Shown here in pieces: positions 30,880 through 40,936 of a DNA stretch of 64,000 nucleotides (positions within the stretch are counted from its first letter, which is position 1; every line of letters starts with the position of its first letter). Source of the DNA: Pullichristensenella sp963930055 (GTDB lineage Bacteria > Bacillota > Clostridia > Christensenellales > Aristaeellaceae); the NCBI GenBank assembly GCA_963930055.1, contig CAWVKS010000002.1, positions 1 to 64,000 of the forward strand, read 5' to 3'. The notes under the pieces were generated by a model. That model saw nothing but the letters and a program-made list of their open reading frames with translations, had not been told where the DNA came from and made no database searches. The translations under genes were made by a program, and so were the position numbers.

Positions 30880-33800
30880 TTATTGCAAGGCCAGCGCGAA
30901 CAGGCCGCTTTCCGTCAGAGGTGCTTCATAGCGCGCCGGTTCAGTGTCCGTTGCCTCAATGTACTGGACGGTGGAGACCTGCGCCTCCGGCTCGCCGTCA
31001 TTGGGGATCAGCAGCAGCTGCGCCGCTTCGCCCACGGTCAGTTCGCGGACGCTTGCCGCGTCAAAGATGACCGTCAGGCTGGGGATGAGGTTCGTCACGT
31101 CGGTTTCCTTGCCCTCGATCATCGCCGTGATGCGGACGCGGTAGCTGCCGGCGAGGGTTTCCGCTGCGCCGATTGCTTCTTTCTCCGCTTGCGAGAGTTC
31201 ATTCGTTTCCATCGGCGCGAGGCGCACGACGTAGCTTTCTTCCGTCATGTCGGCGATCTGCCACTCGAGCGCCGCGTCTCCGAGCGCGAAGCGTATGTGC
31301 GTGTAGCCAAGCTCCGCCAGCGCGTCCAGCAGGCCGCGGGAGAGGTTCAGGTTGCGCTGCTCGTAGACGGGCTTGCCGTCGCGCAGTATGGGTTGGCCGT
31401 CCTCGTCCAGAAGCGGGTCGGCGGCGATCACCAACGTGCGCTCGAGCACTTCCTGCGTCTCCTCGTCCGTCACTTCCTCGGTGGAGGGCACGTAGCCCGC
31501 CGCCTCGCCGTGGCGGTCGGTGACGGTGCCGTCCACGGCCTCGCCGCTTGCCAGCGCCTCCGCCTGCTGCGCGGGCGTAAGCGCTTCGGTCGTGCTCTCG
31601 TCCTTCTCGTCCTCTTCTTTCTCCGCCTCGCGGGTGGCGAAGGTGGCCGTCAGCGTGCCGGTGTAGTTGCCCATGCCGGTGATGGTCACGGTCGCCGTGC
31701 CCACGGCGGTGTTGTCTGTGTAGGTCACGGTGTAGTCCGTGCCCGCCGCGAGGACGGCATCGCCGTGGCGCACGGTCACGGCCGGCGTAAGGGCGCTGCC
31801 GGTCGCCGTCTGCGTGGGGATGGCGTCCACGGTGAGCGTGGAGATGTCCTTCGGCGCGACTTCGACGCACACTTCGCACTCCAGCGGCACGCCGGTGTAG
31901 TCGTAGTTGTCCGCGTTATCGGGTATATAGACCAGCGTGAAGAGGAATTCGCCCACGCCCGGCACGCAGTCCGGGCACTTCCAGACGAACGCGCCGTTGG
32001 CATCCTCCATGGCCGAAAGCGGGATCTCCGCGACTTTCTGGCCATAGGTGAGGCCGCCCGTCACTTCGGGCCACTGGATGGCCGGGGCGGTCGCCTTGAC
32101 GATCTCAAAGGTCACTTCCGTCTCGCCGGAATAGTTGCCCATGCCGGTGATGGTCACGGTGACGGTGCCCGCGTCGGTATTTTCCTCGAAGGTCACTTCG
32201 TAATCCTCGCCCTCGACGAGCGCCTTTTCGCCGTCCTTGACGGTCACGGGCGGTTCGAACGCGGCGCCGGTGTAGACCAGTTCGCCGATGGGTTTCACAT
32301 TGACGCTCGCGGCGGCGATGGACTTGGCAATAATGATGTAGGCAAGTTCCGCTTCGCCGGTGGCGTTGCCCTGCCCGACAATGGTCAGGTACGCCGCTCC
32401 GGCATTTATATCGTTCCTGCCCTCCGCCGCCTCGATGGTGAAGCAGTCCGCGGGCAGCGCGCCGCGACCGACGCCGCCAACTTCGACCTCGATCATGTTG
32501 TCCCCGAGTTGCGGATAGACGCTCTCGCCGCTGTAGACGGGCATCGGCACGCGCCCGTCGGGAAGGATGAGGGCGACGTCGTCGCGGGAAAGGTCGAGCG
32601 GGCGGACGGTGGCCGTAAAGGTGTCCTTGCCCTCGGCAAGCACGTAGCTGCCGCTTTCCATCGTCACTTTGACGGTATACGTGCCCACGTCGCGGATGGC
32701 GCCCGTAACCTGCGCGCCGCTTGCGTCGGTGATGGTGAGCGCGTAGTCGTCCGCGGGGACGGATCGCTCTGTCCCATCCTCCACGCTCGTAGAGACCATT
32801 TCTTCCCCGATGTCCAGCGCAGCATCCGGCGTCCAGGTGTATTCCGCCGCTTCTGCGCCCGCGGAGAGGGCCGGCCGCCTGTACGTGCTGACCCAGATGT
32901 CCGATCTTGCGTACCATTCGGAGCGGAAGGAACTGTCCGTGGCCTTCTTGCGGAAGTAGAGGCAGTATTCCGTGTCCTCGGCAAGGCCGGTGATGAGCCC
33001 GTCGCCATCTTCATCGACGAACGTCGGCTCCGCCGGAAGCTCGTCCCCGCGCAGGGCCACGCCGAAATCGTAGACCGCCAGCATGTCCTGATCCAGCATC
33101 TGTATGGAATTCCAGGTCACCGCGTTGGCGCGCGCGTCGCTGTCAGGGGCGTCCGCCTCCGGGCGGGCGGGGATGACCAGTTCCGCGGCCTGCCCCACGA
33201 TGTTGCCCTCATACCCTTCTATGCTGAAGCAAAAGCTCAGAACGGCATCCTCTTTACCAGCAGCGGCGGGCAGTGTCTCTCCGTACCAATAGCCGAGGTC
33301 AGACAGCGTGAACCAACTCCCCACTGTCAATACGGGCGGTAATTTGGCTATACCTGCATCGTTTGCAAATATGTCAATCCACAGCGACTCCCATTCTATC
33401 CCTTCGGGCAGCGTTTCGGGCAGTTCTGCGATGGCTATTATCTCCGCGCCATAGTCGAGGGTCAGCACGGGCGCGGGCAGTTCCATGGGGTCGATGGTAA
33501 CGGTGAACACGCCGCCGTTTTCCAGCCTGTAATCATTGGCCACATCCTCCGCGAGGCTGGCGGTGACGGTGTACGTCCCGGCGTTGGTCAGGGGGAAACT
33601 GACCGGCTCGCCATATTCGTTCACGGCGGAGAGCGTGAATTTGCCCTTTTCCGGCAGTTCCTTCTCGCCCTGCAGGGTGACCTGCGCCGCGAAGCAGTCC
33701 TCCGCGGTGAGGCTGAAGCCAGGCCGCCACGACCACGATGTTTCAGCGGCCTCGACGCTCAGGCGTGTGCGCGTGAGGGTGGTTCTCGTACTCTTTAGTG

Positions 33801-36800
33801 TATACGGGTAGGAGGCAAAGGAGGCTTCCGTGGCCAGCTTGCGGAAAATGATCGCGTACTCTGTTCCCTCCGTCAGGCCGTGAATGCAGCCGTCCACAAC
33901 GCCGTCATCTTCATCATAAAAGTATTTCTCCGGCTCTTTAACGGATTGGAGGTATACGTTATACGGCTCGGTATCAAACGTAACGGTCATCTCGTTATAG
34001 CCGGGATAGACTGTATCAACATTTATGTCCGGCCGGGCGGGAATGACCCATTCCACCCGCTCGCCATATGCTACGTCCGTTTCGTTGCCATTCGCATCAG
34101 TGACCGCAAAGGAATAGAATATCTCCAGGGTGGTGTCCTTGTCCGTGGGGAAAGTGATGCCCCATATCCCACCAATCAGGTTAAGACCCCAAGAGCCAGA
34201 AAGGCCTGGCATATTGGCATAAGCAGCGTATTCCTCGCCCGACAACGCGAAATTGATGTCCATAGCCGTCACATCCACGCCCTCGGGCACTTCCTCTTCT
34301 GTCAGCGTCACGCTCCACGACTCGTTTATATAGTCGATCTCGATCTTCGGCGTGGGCAGGAGGACTTGCGACGTATACGCCTCCTTTTGCAGGCTTGCAA
34401 ACGCCTCGCCTTCCTTCACCAGCGAGCGCGTGCCGTCCGCGTTCACGCGGTACCACAGGCCGGTGGACGATGCGCCGAGGGTTTTAAGGATATCCGCGCC
34501 GTAGTTGACCACCGTCTCCACGTCGTCGACGGTCACCACCACCTCGATGGTACCCTCGTTGTTCTCCACGTTTACGGAGGCATTCGGGCCAAACTCGCAG
34601 GGCTGGAAGATCTGCGCGGGAATACCAGAATAGTAGCCGATCCCGCAGTCGATCTTGAGGCCGCCTGCGCTCTTGCCGCGAATGACGGGAGTAGTGTCTC
34701 CCTCGGTGAGATTCCCGATGTACCCTTTGAAAATGCCGCCGCTGATGGTCGCGTAATTCCATACGGTACCATTGAACGTGCCGCCGGTGATCTCGCTCCT
34801 GTTGTGCACGACCATTTTGCTCGAGAACGTACCGCCGCTGATCACACCGCGGACGTCGACGGTCACCGTTTCCATCGAAGCATCGCCGTTCAGGGTACCA
34901 CCGGTGATCTCGCCGGTCGCCGTCACGTTGACGGTGCTGATGCCCGCGAGCATATCGTCCGTCACCTCGGTCGGCGCGGTGATGTAAAGCGTATTGCCGC
35001 TGGCATAGTATGTGGAAACATAGCTGCGCTTTTGCAGGCCGAAGGCGTCGCCTGCCTCGACCGGCGTGCGCGTGTCGCCCTCTTCCAGACACCACGCGCC
35101 CGCGCCCACGGCTTCTTCCAGCGCGGGAAGGATCTTTTCGCCGTACTCAAACGTCGTGTCCGCGCCGTTGACGGTCATGACCACTTCGATGGTGCCTTCG
35201 TTGCTTGTCACGCTCGCTTCCGGGCCGAAATCGCAGGGTTGGAGGATGCGGGGCGTGCCAACGCCGTTGTTGGTTTCGTTGACGATCTCCCCGTTCAGCG
35301 CGGGCGTCGTTTTATCATCGCCCTGGATCAGAGAGTTCTGATTGCTGTTGACAACGGTTCCATCAAACACGCCGCCGCTGATCCTGGACATATTCTTCAC
35401 TTCGCCGCTGAACGTACCGCCAGAGATCAGGCCGCTTGCGTTGGTCGTGGGGCAGGAGAATGTGCCGCCGCTGATCGTCCCATCGTTGTATACTTCGTCC
35501 GTAAATTCTCCGCCGCTGATCGCTCCCCCCGGCTGTACCCCGACGTTCGCGGCCACGGCGCCGTCGCTGTCAAGGATGGAGCCGGTCGCGGTCACCATGA
35601 TCTTCCACACCCCGTCTGGAAGCATATCCTGCGAAAAGACGACCGGCGCGGTGATGTAAAGCGTATAGCCATCGACATAGTATGTGTAATTGTAGCTGCG
35701 GCTTTGCAGGCCGAAGGCGGCTTCCGCCTCGACCGGCGTGCGCGTGTCGCCCTCCACGGCGCACCAGTCCGCGCCGGAGGCGATGCCGTTGAGCGCAGTG
35801 AGCACGTTTTCGCCGTATTGGAACGTCCTGTTTGCGCCGTTGACGGTCATCGACACTTGGATGGTGCCCTCCACATCCGCCGGAGATATGGATGCGTTCG
35901 GGCCAAACGCGCAGGGCTGGAGAATCTGCGCGGAGCTTTCATCGTAGTATTGGATGGCGCAGTCGATCCTGAGGCTGCCGCCATCTGCGCCCTGAATGAC
36001 GGTATTGCTCGAATTGCCGATGCCGCCGTTGAACGTGCCGCCGCTGATGGTCGCGTAGTTCCACACGTAACCGTTGAATGTGCCGCCGGTGATCTGATTT
36101 CGGTTGCGCACGCTCATTTTGCCCGAGAACGTACCGCCGCTGATCACGCCGCCATCCACGTCAACGATTACCTCGTCCATCGAAGCATCGCCGTTCAATT
36201 CGCCGCCGGTGATCGCGCCGCCCGCCGCAACGACGACGGTGCTGATGCCCTCGAGCATCTCGTCCGTCACCGCAGTCGGGGTGGTGATGTAAAGGACTTT
36301 CTTGCCTTCGTCATCTGTCCCAACATAGTGCGCGCAGGCGTAGCTTTGCTTTTGCAGGCCGAAGGTCATGGTTTCGTCAACCGGCGTCTGGGTTTCGCCC
36401 GCCACCGCGTACCAGTCGCCTTCGCCGAACTGTTCGGTCAGCGATTCAAGGATTTTATCGTTGTACTCAAACGTCACATCCACGCCGTTGACGGTCATGG
36501 TCACTTCGATGGTGCCTTCGTTGTTCTCCACGCTTACGGTGGCTTTCGGGCCAAACTCGCAGGGCTGGAAGAGCTGCGCAGGAATACCAGAATAGTAGCC
36601 GATCCCGCAGTCGATCTTGAGGCTGCCTGCGCTCTTGCCGCGAATGACGCACCCCTCGGCGAAATTCCCGATGTACCCTTTGAATGTGCCGCCGCTGATG
36701 GTCGCATAATTCCATACGGTACCATTGAGCGTGCCACCGGCGATCTCGCCCCTGTTGTGCACGACCATTTTGCCCGAGAACGTGCCGCCGCTGATCATGC

Positions 36801-37425
36801 CGCAGGCGTCGACGGTCATCGTTTCCATCGAGGCATCGCCGTTCAAGGTGCCGCCGGTGATCTCGCCGGTCGCCGTCACGTTGACGGTGCTGATGCTCGC
36901 GAGCATATCGTCCGTCACCTCGATCGGAGCAGTGATGGTGAGCGTGCCGTCTGCAATCGTATAGCCGCCAAACGTACCGCAGTTGATGGTGCCGGTAAAG
37001 TTGGAGAATGTAGCCTGGGTAAAGTCGCCGGCGTTAATCGTGCCGGTACCGGAGATCGTGCCGGTATCTAAGAGCCTTACTTCGCCGGCAAACGTGCCGC
37101 CGTTGATCGCGCCGAAGTTGTCCACCGTTACATCCTCGGGTACGTTGGCATTCGACACGCTTGTGCCCGGATCGATGCCAACATGTTTGACGTTCGCATA
37201 ATCGATATTGCTCAGGTCGACATCTTCACCCGTAACGCTCAGCATTCCATCGGCAATTTTAAACGCGCCCTCAAACGCGCCGCCGGAGATCGTCCATCCC
37301 CGCTGGGCAACTGGGAGAACGTGCCGCCGGTGATGGTGCCGCCATTTGTCACGGGAACGGTCACGGTGTTGCCCCCGCGTTGAACGTGCCGGTCGACGCG
37401 ATGGTGATGCTCTGGATACTTCCAT
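30880..37425 (-). CDS. Giant secreted repeat protein, main part (same gene as 37492-38619)
   Basis: About 2,160 readable residues of a surface or secreted protein. The N-terminal half consists of beta-helix-like modules built on repeats such as ISGGTFSGKM, ITGGTLNGDASME and GTVWNYATISGG. At least four large modules follow one another, each ending in a block with QPCxFGPxAS, TVNGxDxTFEYG and GDTRTPV. The C-terminal half has several immunoglobulin-like or MBG-like units (VTITGMGNYSGETEVTFEI and VTITGMGNYTGTLTATF). No LPXTG motif, S-layer domain or other anchor is visible at the end. The first 30 or so residues of the open frame are out of register. Frame changes near 37300, 37370 and 37550 separate it from its signal peptide part. 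An adhesin or matrix role is likely by analogy. Confidence 0.7.
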   Translation of the reverse strand: MEVSRASPSRRPARSTRGQHRDRSRDKWRHHHRRHVLPVAQRGWTISGGAFEGAFKIADGMLSVTGEDVDLSNIDYANVKHVGIDPGTSVSNANVPEDVTVDNFGAINGGTFAGEVRLLDTGTISGTGTINAGDFTQATFSNFTGTINCGTFGGYTIADGTLTITAPIEVTDDMLASISTVNVTATGEITGGTLNGDASMETMTVDACGMISGGTFSGKMVVHNRGEIAGGTLNGTVWNYATISGGTFKGYIGNFAEGCVIRGKSAGSLKIDCGIGYYSGIPAQLFQPCEFGPKATVSVENNEGTIEVTMTVNGVDVTFEYNDKILESLTEQFGEGDWYAVAGETQTPVDETMTFGLQKQSYACAHYVGTDDEGKKVLYITTPTAVTDEMLEGISTVVVAAGGAITGGELNGDASMDEVIVDVDGGVISGGTFSGKMSVRNRNQITGGTFNGYVWNYATISGGTFNGGIGNSSNTVIQGADGGSLRIDCAIQYYDESSAQILQPCAFGPNASISPADVEGTIQVSMTVNGANRTFQYGENVLTALNGIASGADWCAVEGDTRTPVEAEAAFGLQSRSYNYTYYVDGYTLYITAPVVFSQDMLPDGVWKIMVTATGSILDSDGAVAANVGVQPGGAISGGEFTDEVYNDGTISGGTFSCPTTNASGLISGGTFSGEVKNMSRISGGVFDGTVVNSNQNSLIQGDDKTTPALNGEIVNETNNGVGTPRILQPCDFGPEASVTSNEGTIEVVMTVNGADTTFEYGEKILPALEEAVGAGAWCLEEGDTRTPVEAGDAFGLQKRSYVSTYYASGNTLYITAPTEVTDDMLAGISTVNVTATGEITGGTLNGDASMETVTVDVRGVISGGTFSSKMVVHNRSEITGGTFNGTVWNYATISGGIFKGYIGNLTEGDTTPVIRGKSAGGLKIDCGIGYYSGIPAQIFQPCEFGPNASVNVENNEGTIEVVVTVDDVETVVNYGADILKTLGASSTGLWYRVNADGTRSLVKEGEAFASLQKEAYTSQVLLPTPKIEIDYINESWSVTLTEEEVPEGVDVTAMDINFALSGEEYAAYANMPGLSGSWGLNLIGGIWGITFPTDKDTTLEIFYSFAVTDANGNETDVAYGERVEWVIPARPDINVDTVYPGYNEMTVTFDTEPYNVYLQSVKEPEKYFYDEDDGVVDGCIHGLTEGTEYAIIFRKLATEASFASYPYTLKSTRTTLTRTRLSVEAAETSWSWRPGFSLTAEDCFAAQVTLQGEKELPEKGKFTLSAVNEYGEPVSFPLTNAGTYTVTASLAEDVANDYRLENGGVFTVTIDPMELPAPVLTLDYGAEIIAIAELPETLPEGIEWESLWIDIFANDAGIAKLPPVLTVGSWFTLSDLGYWYGETLPAAAGKEDAVLSFCFSIEGYEGNIVGQAAELVIPARPEADAPDSDARANAVTWNSIQMLDQDMLAVYDFGVALRGDELPAEPTFVDEDGDGLITGLAEDTEYCLYFRKKATDSSFRSEWYARSDIWVSTYRRPALSAGAEAAEYTWTPDAALDIGEEMVSTSVEDGTERSVPADDYALTITDASGAQVTGAIRDVGTYTVKVTMESGSYVLAEGKDTFTATVRPLDLSRDDVALILPDGRVPMPVYSGESVYPQLGDNMIEVEVGGVGRGALPADCFTIEAAEGRNDINAGAAYLTIVGQGNATGEAELAYIIIAKSIAAASVNVKPIGELVYTGAAFEPPVTVKDGEKALVEGEDYEVTFEENTDAGTVTVTITGMGNYSGETEVTFEIVKATAPAIQWPEVTGGLTYGQKVAEIPLSAMEDANGAFVWKCPDCVPGVGEFLFTLVYIPDNADNYDYTGVPLECEVCVEVAPKDISTLTVDAIPTQTATGSALTPAVTVRHGDAVLAAGTDYTVTYTDNTAVGTATVTITGMGNYTGTLTATFATREAEKEEDEKDESTTEALTPAQQAEALASGEAVDGTVTDRHGEAAGYVPSTEEVTDEETQEVLERTLVIAADPLLDEDGQPILRDGKPVYEQRNLNLSRGLLDALAELGYTHIRFALGDAALEWQIADMTEESYVVRLAPMETNELSQAEKEAIGAAETLAGSYRVRITAMIEGKETDVTNLIPSLTVIFDAASVRELTVGEAAQLLLIPNDGEPEAQVSTVQYIEATDTEPARYEAPLTESGLFALALQ

Positions 37426-37491
37426 CGTCCAGCCCGATGGTCAGCGGGGCGAGCGAGCCGCCATTGCTCAGGTCGACATTGCCGGTGATGG

Positions 37492-38619
37492 TCAGCACGC
37501 CGTCCTTGAGGCTAAGATTTTTGAACACGCCGCCGGTGACGGAGCGCCGAAGTCCGCCACCGTCGCGCCGGTGAAATCACCGCCGGTGATGGCGCCGAAG
37601 TCGAGGTTGTTCACTTGGCCGGTGATGGTGCCGCCGGAGATGGTTCCGCTGTTGGCAAAGACCCCGCCTGACTCGACGCTGATGTCGCCGGAAACATTTG
37701 CATAATTGCTAAAGCCTCCAGATGGCATGACCGTGATGCTGCCGGGAAAAGGCACATTTGTATCCAAAAGGAAGTTCGCCTTCGCGGCCACTTCGATGCT
37801 CTGGACGTCGTTCCAGGAAAAAATAGCGCTGCTAGTCACATACTTGCCCGTCACCGTCAGCTTGCCGTCGGAAAGCGTCCAGTCCTCGCCGTTTTCCGCC
37901 ATCAGCATGGCGTTCGCCAGTGGGGGCGTGAGCGTCACGAGTATCTGCGGCAGGGAAACACCCTCCGCAAGCGCGTAGCCCTGCGGCAGGACGGCCGCAA
38001 AGGCAAACTGCGTTCCCGCTTCCGCGTTCGGGTCGTAGCCCGCCGCGCACTGCCACGTGACCGCCACTTCGCCCGCCGCGCCATCGCTGAACTGGGCGTT
38101 CAGAGAGACAGGCAGACCTAGGTCTGTTTCAAGCGTTCCCTGCGGCACGGCAAAGCCCTCCGGGGCAACGGCCTCGAAGGAAGCAATGGTTTTGATCTCC
38201 GCCGCGTCCGTGGGCACGGGCGCGGGCGTGCCGGTCGTCTCATCCGTAGGAACGGGCGTAGGCGTGCCCGTCGCTTCATCCGTAGGAACAGGCGTGGGCG
38301 TGCCGGTCGTCTCATCCGTAGGAACGGGCGTAGGCGTGCCGGTCGTCTCGTCCGCAGGAACAAGCGTGGGCGTGCCAGTCGTCTCGTCCGTAGAAACAGG
38401 CGTGGGCGTGCCGGTCGTTTCCTCCGTGGACACGGGCGCTTCGGCCGCCTTCGTGGGGACTGCGGTCGGTTTTTCCGTCGGCGCGCTCCCGGACACGTCC
38501 GCCATCTGCGTCGCCGCCGCCGTGGGAAGGCTTTCTTCCACAGGCTGCGCAAACGCCGACAGAGGCGTCGCCGTCGCCAGCATGCAAAGCGCGAGCAGGG
38601 CGCTCGCCAAACGCTTCAT
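37492..38619 (-). CDS. N-terminal part of the giant repeat protein, with signal peptide and Pro/Thr linker
   Basis: The ATG at 38619 opens MKRLASALLALCMLATATPL, a signal peptide. GGAGG is 18 bases upstream of it, but 8 bases before a TTG three codons earlier, which may be the real start. Then comes a linker made of about seven repeats of the type TPTPVPTDETTG, also tandem repeats in the DNA (36-bp unit, roughly 38200-38440). A beta-sandwich region follows, then the first SGGT-type beta-helix repeats. The frame runs off near 37550, where the expected continuation is in another frame and leads to the 30880-37425 part. Both parts are best read as one gene of about 2,580 codons. Confidence 0.7.
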   Translation of the reverse strand: MKRLASALLALCMLATATPLSAFAQPVEESLPTAAATQMADVSGSAPTEKPTAVPTKAAEAPVSTEETTGTPTPVSTDETTGTPTLVPADETTGTPTPVPTDETTGTPTPVPTDEATGTPTPVPTDETTGTPAPVPTDAAEIKTIASFEAVAPEGFAVPQGTLETDLGLPVSLNAQFSDGAAGEVAVTWQCAAGYDPNAEAGTQFAFAAVLPQGYALAEGVSLPQILVTLTPPLANAMLMAENGEDWTLSDGKLTVTGKYVTSSAIFSWNDVQSIEVAAKANFLLDTNVPFPGSITVMPSGGFSNYANVSGDISVESGGVFANSGTISGGTITGQVNNLDFGAITGGDFTGATVADFGAPSPAACSKILASRTAC

Positions 38620-38964
38620 ACGATCCAATGTCCATTCCTCCTGACTGCTTCCACAGGCCATCCCGGCTCCCCTGTGTCCGCGTGCCCGTCGTTTTTTCAA
38701 GCGCAAAAGGCCCGCGATCAACGGCAGGCTGTCCCGCCGTCCGTCTCAACTCCACCGGCGCGGTTTCGCGCGGCGAACGGCGTCCGCCGCTTTTACCGGA
38801 GAGAACACGCAAGGCCACAGTTCATGGTAAGGCTTTTCCGCGCCAAAAGCAATAGATTCTGCACGAGTGGACGTTTTTCTGCGCGAATGGACGGTAAACG
38901 CGGTTGACGAGATGGAAAACGGGTGGTAGTCTATACTCGGAAACTGTTCGGAGGTAGGAAACGT
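38620..38964. other. Intergenic region between two divergent genes
   Basis: These 345 bases lie between the giant repeat-protein gene and the broken sensor kinase gene. No coding frame is convincing. A -10-like TATACT at 38932-38937 and TTGACG at 38904-38909 are 22 bases apart, too far for a good promoter. A direct repeat at 38868-38893 is listed separately. Confidence 0.4.
38868..38893 (+). promoter_or_regulatory. Direct repeat TGGACG, possible LytTR regulator site
   Basis: TGGACG occurs at 38868-38873 and again at 38888-38893, exactly 20 bases apart, and flanking bases also match in part. LytTR regulators bind two short direct repeats about two helix turns apart. A LytTR regulator is encoded at 40937. 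The link is inferred. Confidence 0.35.
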
Positions 38965-40856
38965 ATGAAGCGTATGGGGATGACCGCGGCCGCCGTGGCG
39001 CTGCTTTTTGCCTTTCTGCTTTTCTGCGTCGGCGCGCTCGTCCGCTACGCGCGGCCGATGAACGACGCCTCCTACGATCTTTCTCTCGCCTAGGCGGGCG
39101 AGGCCATGCCAAGCGACTGGGTGTATGACCAGAAGGGCTGGCGGGTGTTCACCATGGAGGGCGGCGAGCGGCGGGAACTCACGGCCAACGGCTTCGGCGG
39201 CTTTTATGGCGATGTGGAACCGGACGAAACGTTCTACTACGCGCGCGCACGCTTACCGAGGCAGTGGACGCGCCCACTTTGCAGATCGACGCCTACGACC
39301 GCGCCATCGCCGTCTATCTGGACGGGGAATGCCTCTATTCCGACGTGGCCACGGACGCGGGCATCGGCGAAGTGGAACTCGCGGAGTTGGGCTGGACGCG
39401 CAGCGCGCCCGTGCTGGTGACGCTGCCCGCCAATTATCGGGGAAAGGAACTGACCATCGCCCAAAGCGGCGGGGCGGCGGAGATCGACGCAGGCGTCGGG
39501 CAGTTCATGGTGTTTCCCTGCGCGGTGCGGCTCGGCTGTGGCTATTCCTACGAAAGCGGGCTGATTTCCGAAAGCTTCTCCGCCGCCGTGTCCATGACGC
39601 TGCTGTGCGCCGCGGGGGCGCTGCCGCTGGCGGCCTTTGCCATGGGCGCGTGGCGCGGCAGGTGGAACTGGCCGGCGCTTTGCGCGGCGCTGTTTCTGCT
39701 TTTGTGGATGGCGGGCCTGTGGGCGAGCACGACCTTTTTCCGCGTCTACAATCCCGCGACGCGCGACAACACGGCCTATCTGTGCCGGTGCTTTTCCCTG
39801 AGCACGCTGCTGATGTATCTGGCGAGCCGGGCAAAGCGCCTGCGCGCGCTGCCGTGGGCGCTGGCGGCGGCGAACGCGGCCTGCGCCGCGCTGACGCTGG
39901 GCATCGACCTGACGCACGAAGTTTACCGCGACAGCCTGAGCGCCTTTTTGCGCGATATCCCCTTTCAGATCACGGGTTTTGCGGGCCTGCTTGCCGCGAT
40001 GGTCTGCGCGTGGCTGCTCTGGCGCGGGGAGGGGCGGTTCTATCGCCTGTTCGCGCCGCTGAGCGCCGCCAGCCTGGGCGCGCTGCTGCTCTATACCGCC
40101 GCGTTTGCGGGCAGATAAGGCGCTTGTGCAGCTAAAGCACGTCTTTGCCGTCCAGTCGTTCACCTATTTCCTCTGGCCGCTGACGGCGGCGGTCATGGCC
40201 GCGGCAACGGTGGCCGCCATCGTGGAGACGGTCGCGCGGGAGGTGGCCCAGCGCGTCGAGGCCCGAGGGATGGCCGAGCGCGCCGATCTGGCCGTGGCGA
40301 GTTATGAAAGCCTGCGCGCCCAGCACGAGCAGGTGATGATGCTGCGCCACGACATGAACCGCCACTTAAGCACACTGCGGCGGATGACCACGCAAAGCGC
40401 GGTGCGGAACTATTTGGACGACCTGATCGGCCAAAACGAGAACGTGCCCGACATTTTGCAGAGCGGGAACCGGATGATCGACATCATATTGAACGGCAGG
40501 CTGGCCGCGGCAAAGGCCGCCGGCATCGATGTGGAGATCCTGAGCGCGCAGGCCCCGGAAACGCTGCCCATGCGCGACGCCGACCTCTGCTCGCTGATGC
40601 TGAATCTCATCGACAACGCCATTGCCGCCGCCAAAGCGCCGGGCGTGCGGCGCGCATACATCCGCCTGGAGCTGCGCGTAAAGGATCATTACTTTATCTT
40701 CGCCTGCGAAAACGGCTGTTCCCCCACGCCCTCCGGCCACGGAAATGGGCCGGGGCTGAAGATCGTCGAAAGCATGTCGAGCGCTACGACTGCCTGATGG
40801 AGATCGAACGCTCGGAGGACGCCTTCAAGGCGAGCGCGGCCATACCGACAGACTGA
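38965..40856 (+). pseudogene. 7TM sensor kinase of the GHKL type, frame broken
   Basis: The reading starts MKRMGMTAAAVALLFAFLLF at an ATG with GGAGG 10 bases upstream. An extracytoplasmic beta-rich domain follows (LQIDAYDRAIAVYLDGECLY), then seven or so hydrophobic helices, then a kinase part with MLRHDMNRHLSTLRRM, LMLNLIDNAIAAAK and a closing GPGLKIVES. An in-frame TAG lies at codon 43 (39091-39093). One-base frame changes lie near 39248, 40108 and 40775. With repairs it is a complete sensor of about 630 residues that would pair with the convergent LytTR regulator at 40937. Sensor and regulator face each other across a shared terminator. Confidence 0.72.
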
Positions 40857-40873
40857 AGTTTGTTTTTTACAAG

Positions 40874-40909
40874 AAACCGCCATGCCCATTTTCGTGGCAT
40901 GGCGGTTTT
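40874..40909. terminator. Bidirectional terminator between sensor kinase and LytTR regulator
   Basis: AAACCGCCATGCC and GGCATGGCGGTTT form a perfect 13-bp stem around a 9-base loop, with A and T runs at its two ends. It lies between two convergent genes. Confidence 0.85.
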
Positions 40910-40936
40910 GCGTTTCACGCAGTCTTAAATCGGACT

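Noticed and set aside
30850..33342. An 830-codon plus-strand frame at the end of the giant gene
   Set aside because: It begins in the terminator region, has no recognisable domain, is very rich in Arg, Val and His, and mirrors the minus-strand gene.
33880..37071. A 1,063-codon open frame on the plus strand, antisense to the giant repeat protein
   Set aside because: It is a by-product of the biased codons of the minus-strand gene. It has no ribosome site and no domain, and the minus-strand protein has a signal peptide, ordered repeats and a terminator.
34700..37100. Near-identical DNA blocks resembling an inverted or duplicated insertion sequence
   Set aside because: The blocks are in-frame internal modules of the giant protein and have no terminal inverted repeats or transposase.
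39237..40163. Minus-strand frame of 308 codons opposite the sensor kinase
   Set aside because: It has Arg/Gln-rich composition without any domain, whereas the plus-strand pieces join into a recognisable 7TM and kinase protein.
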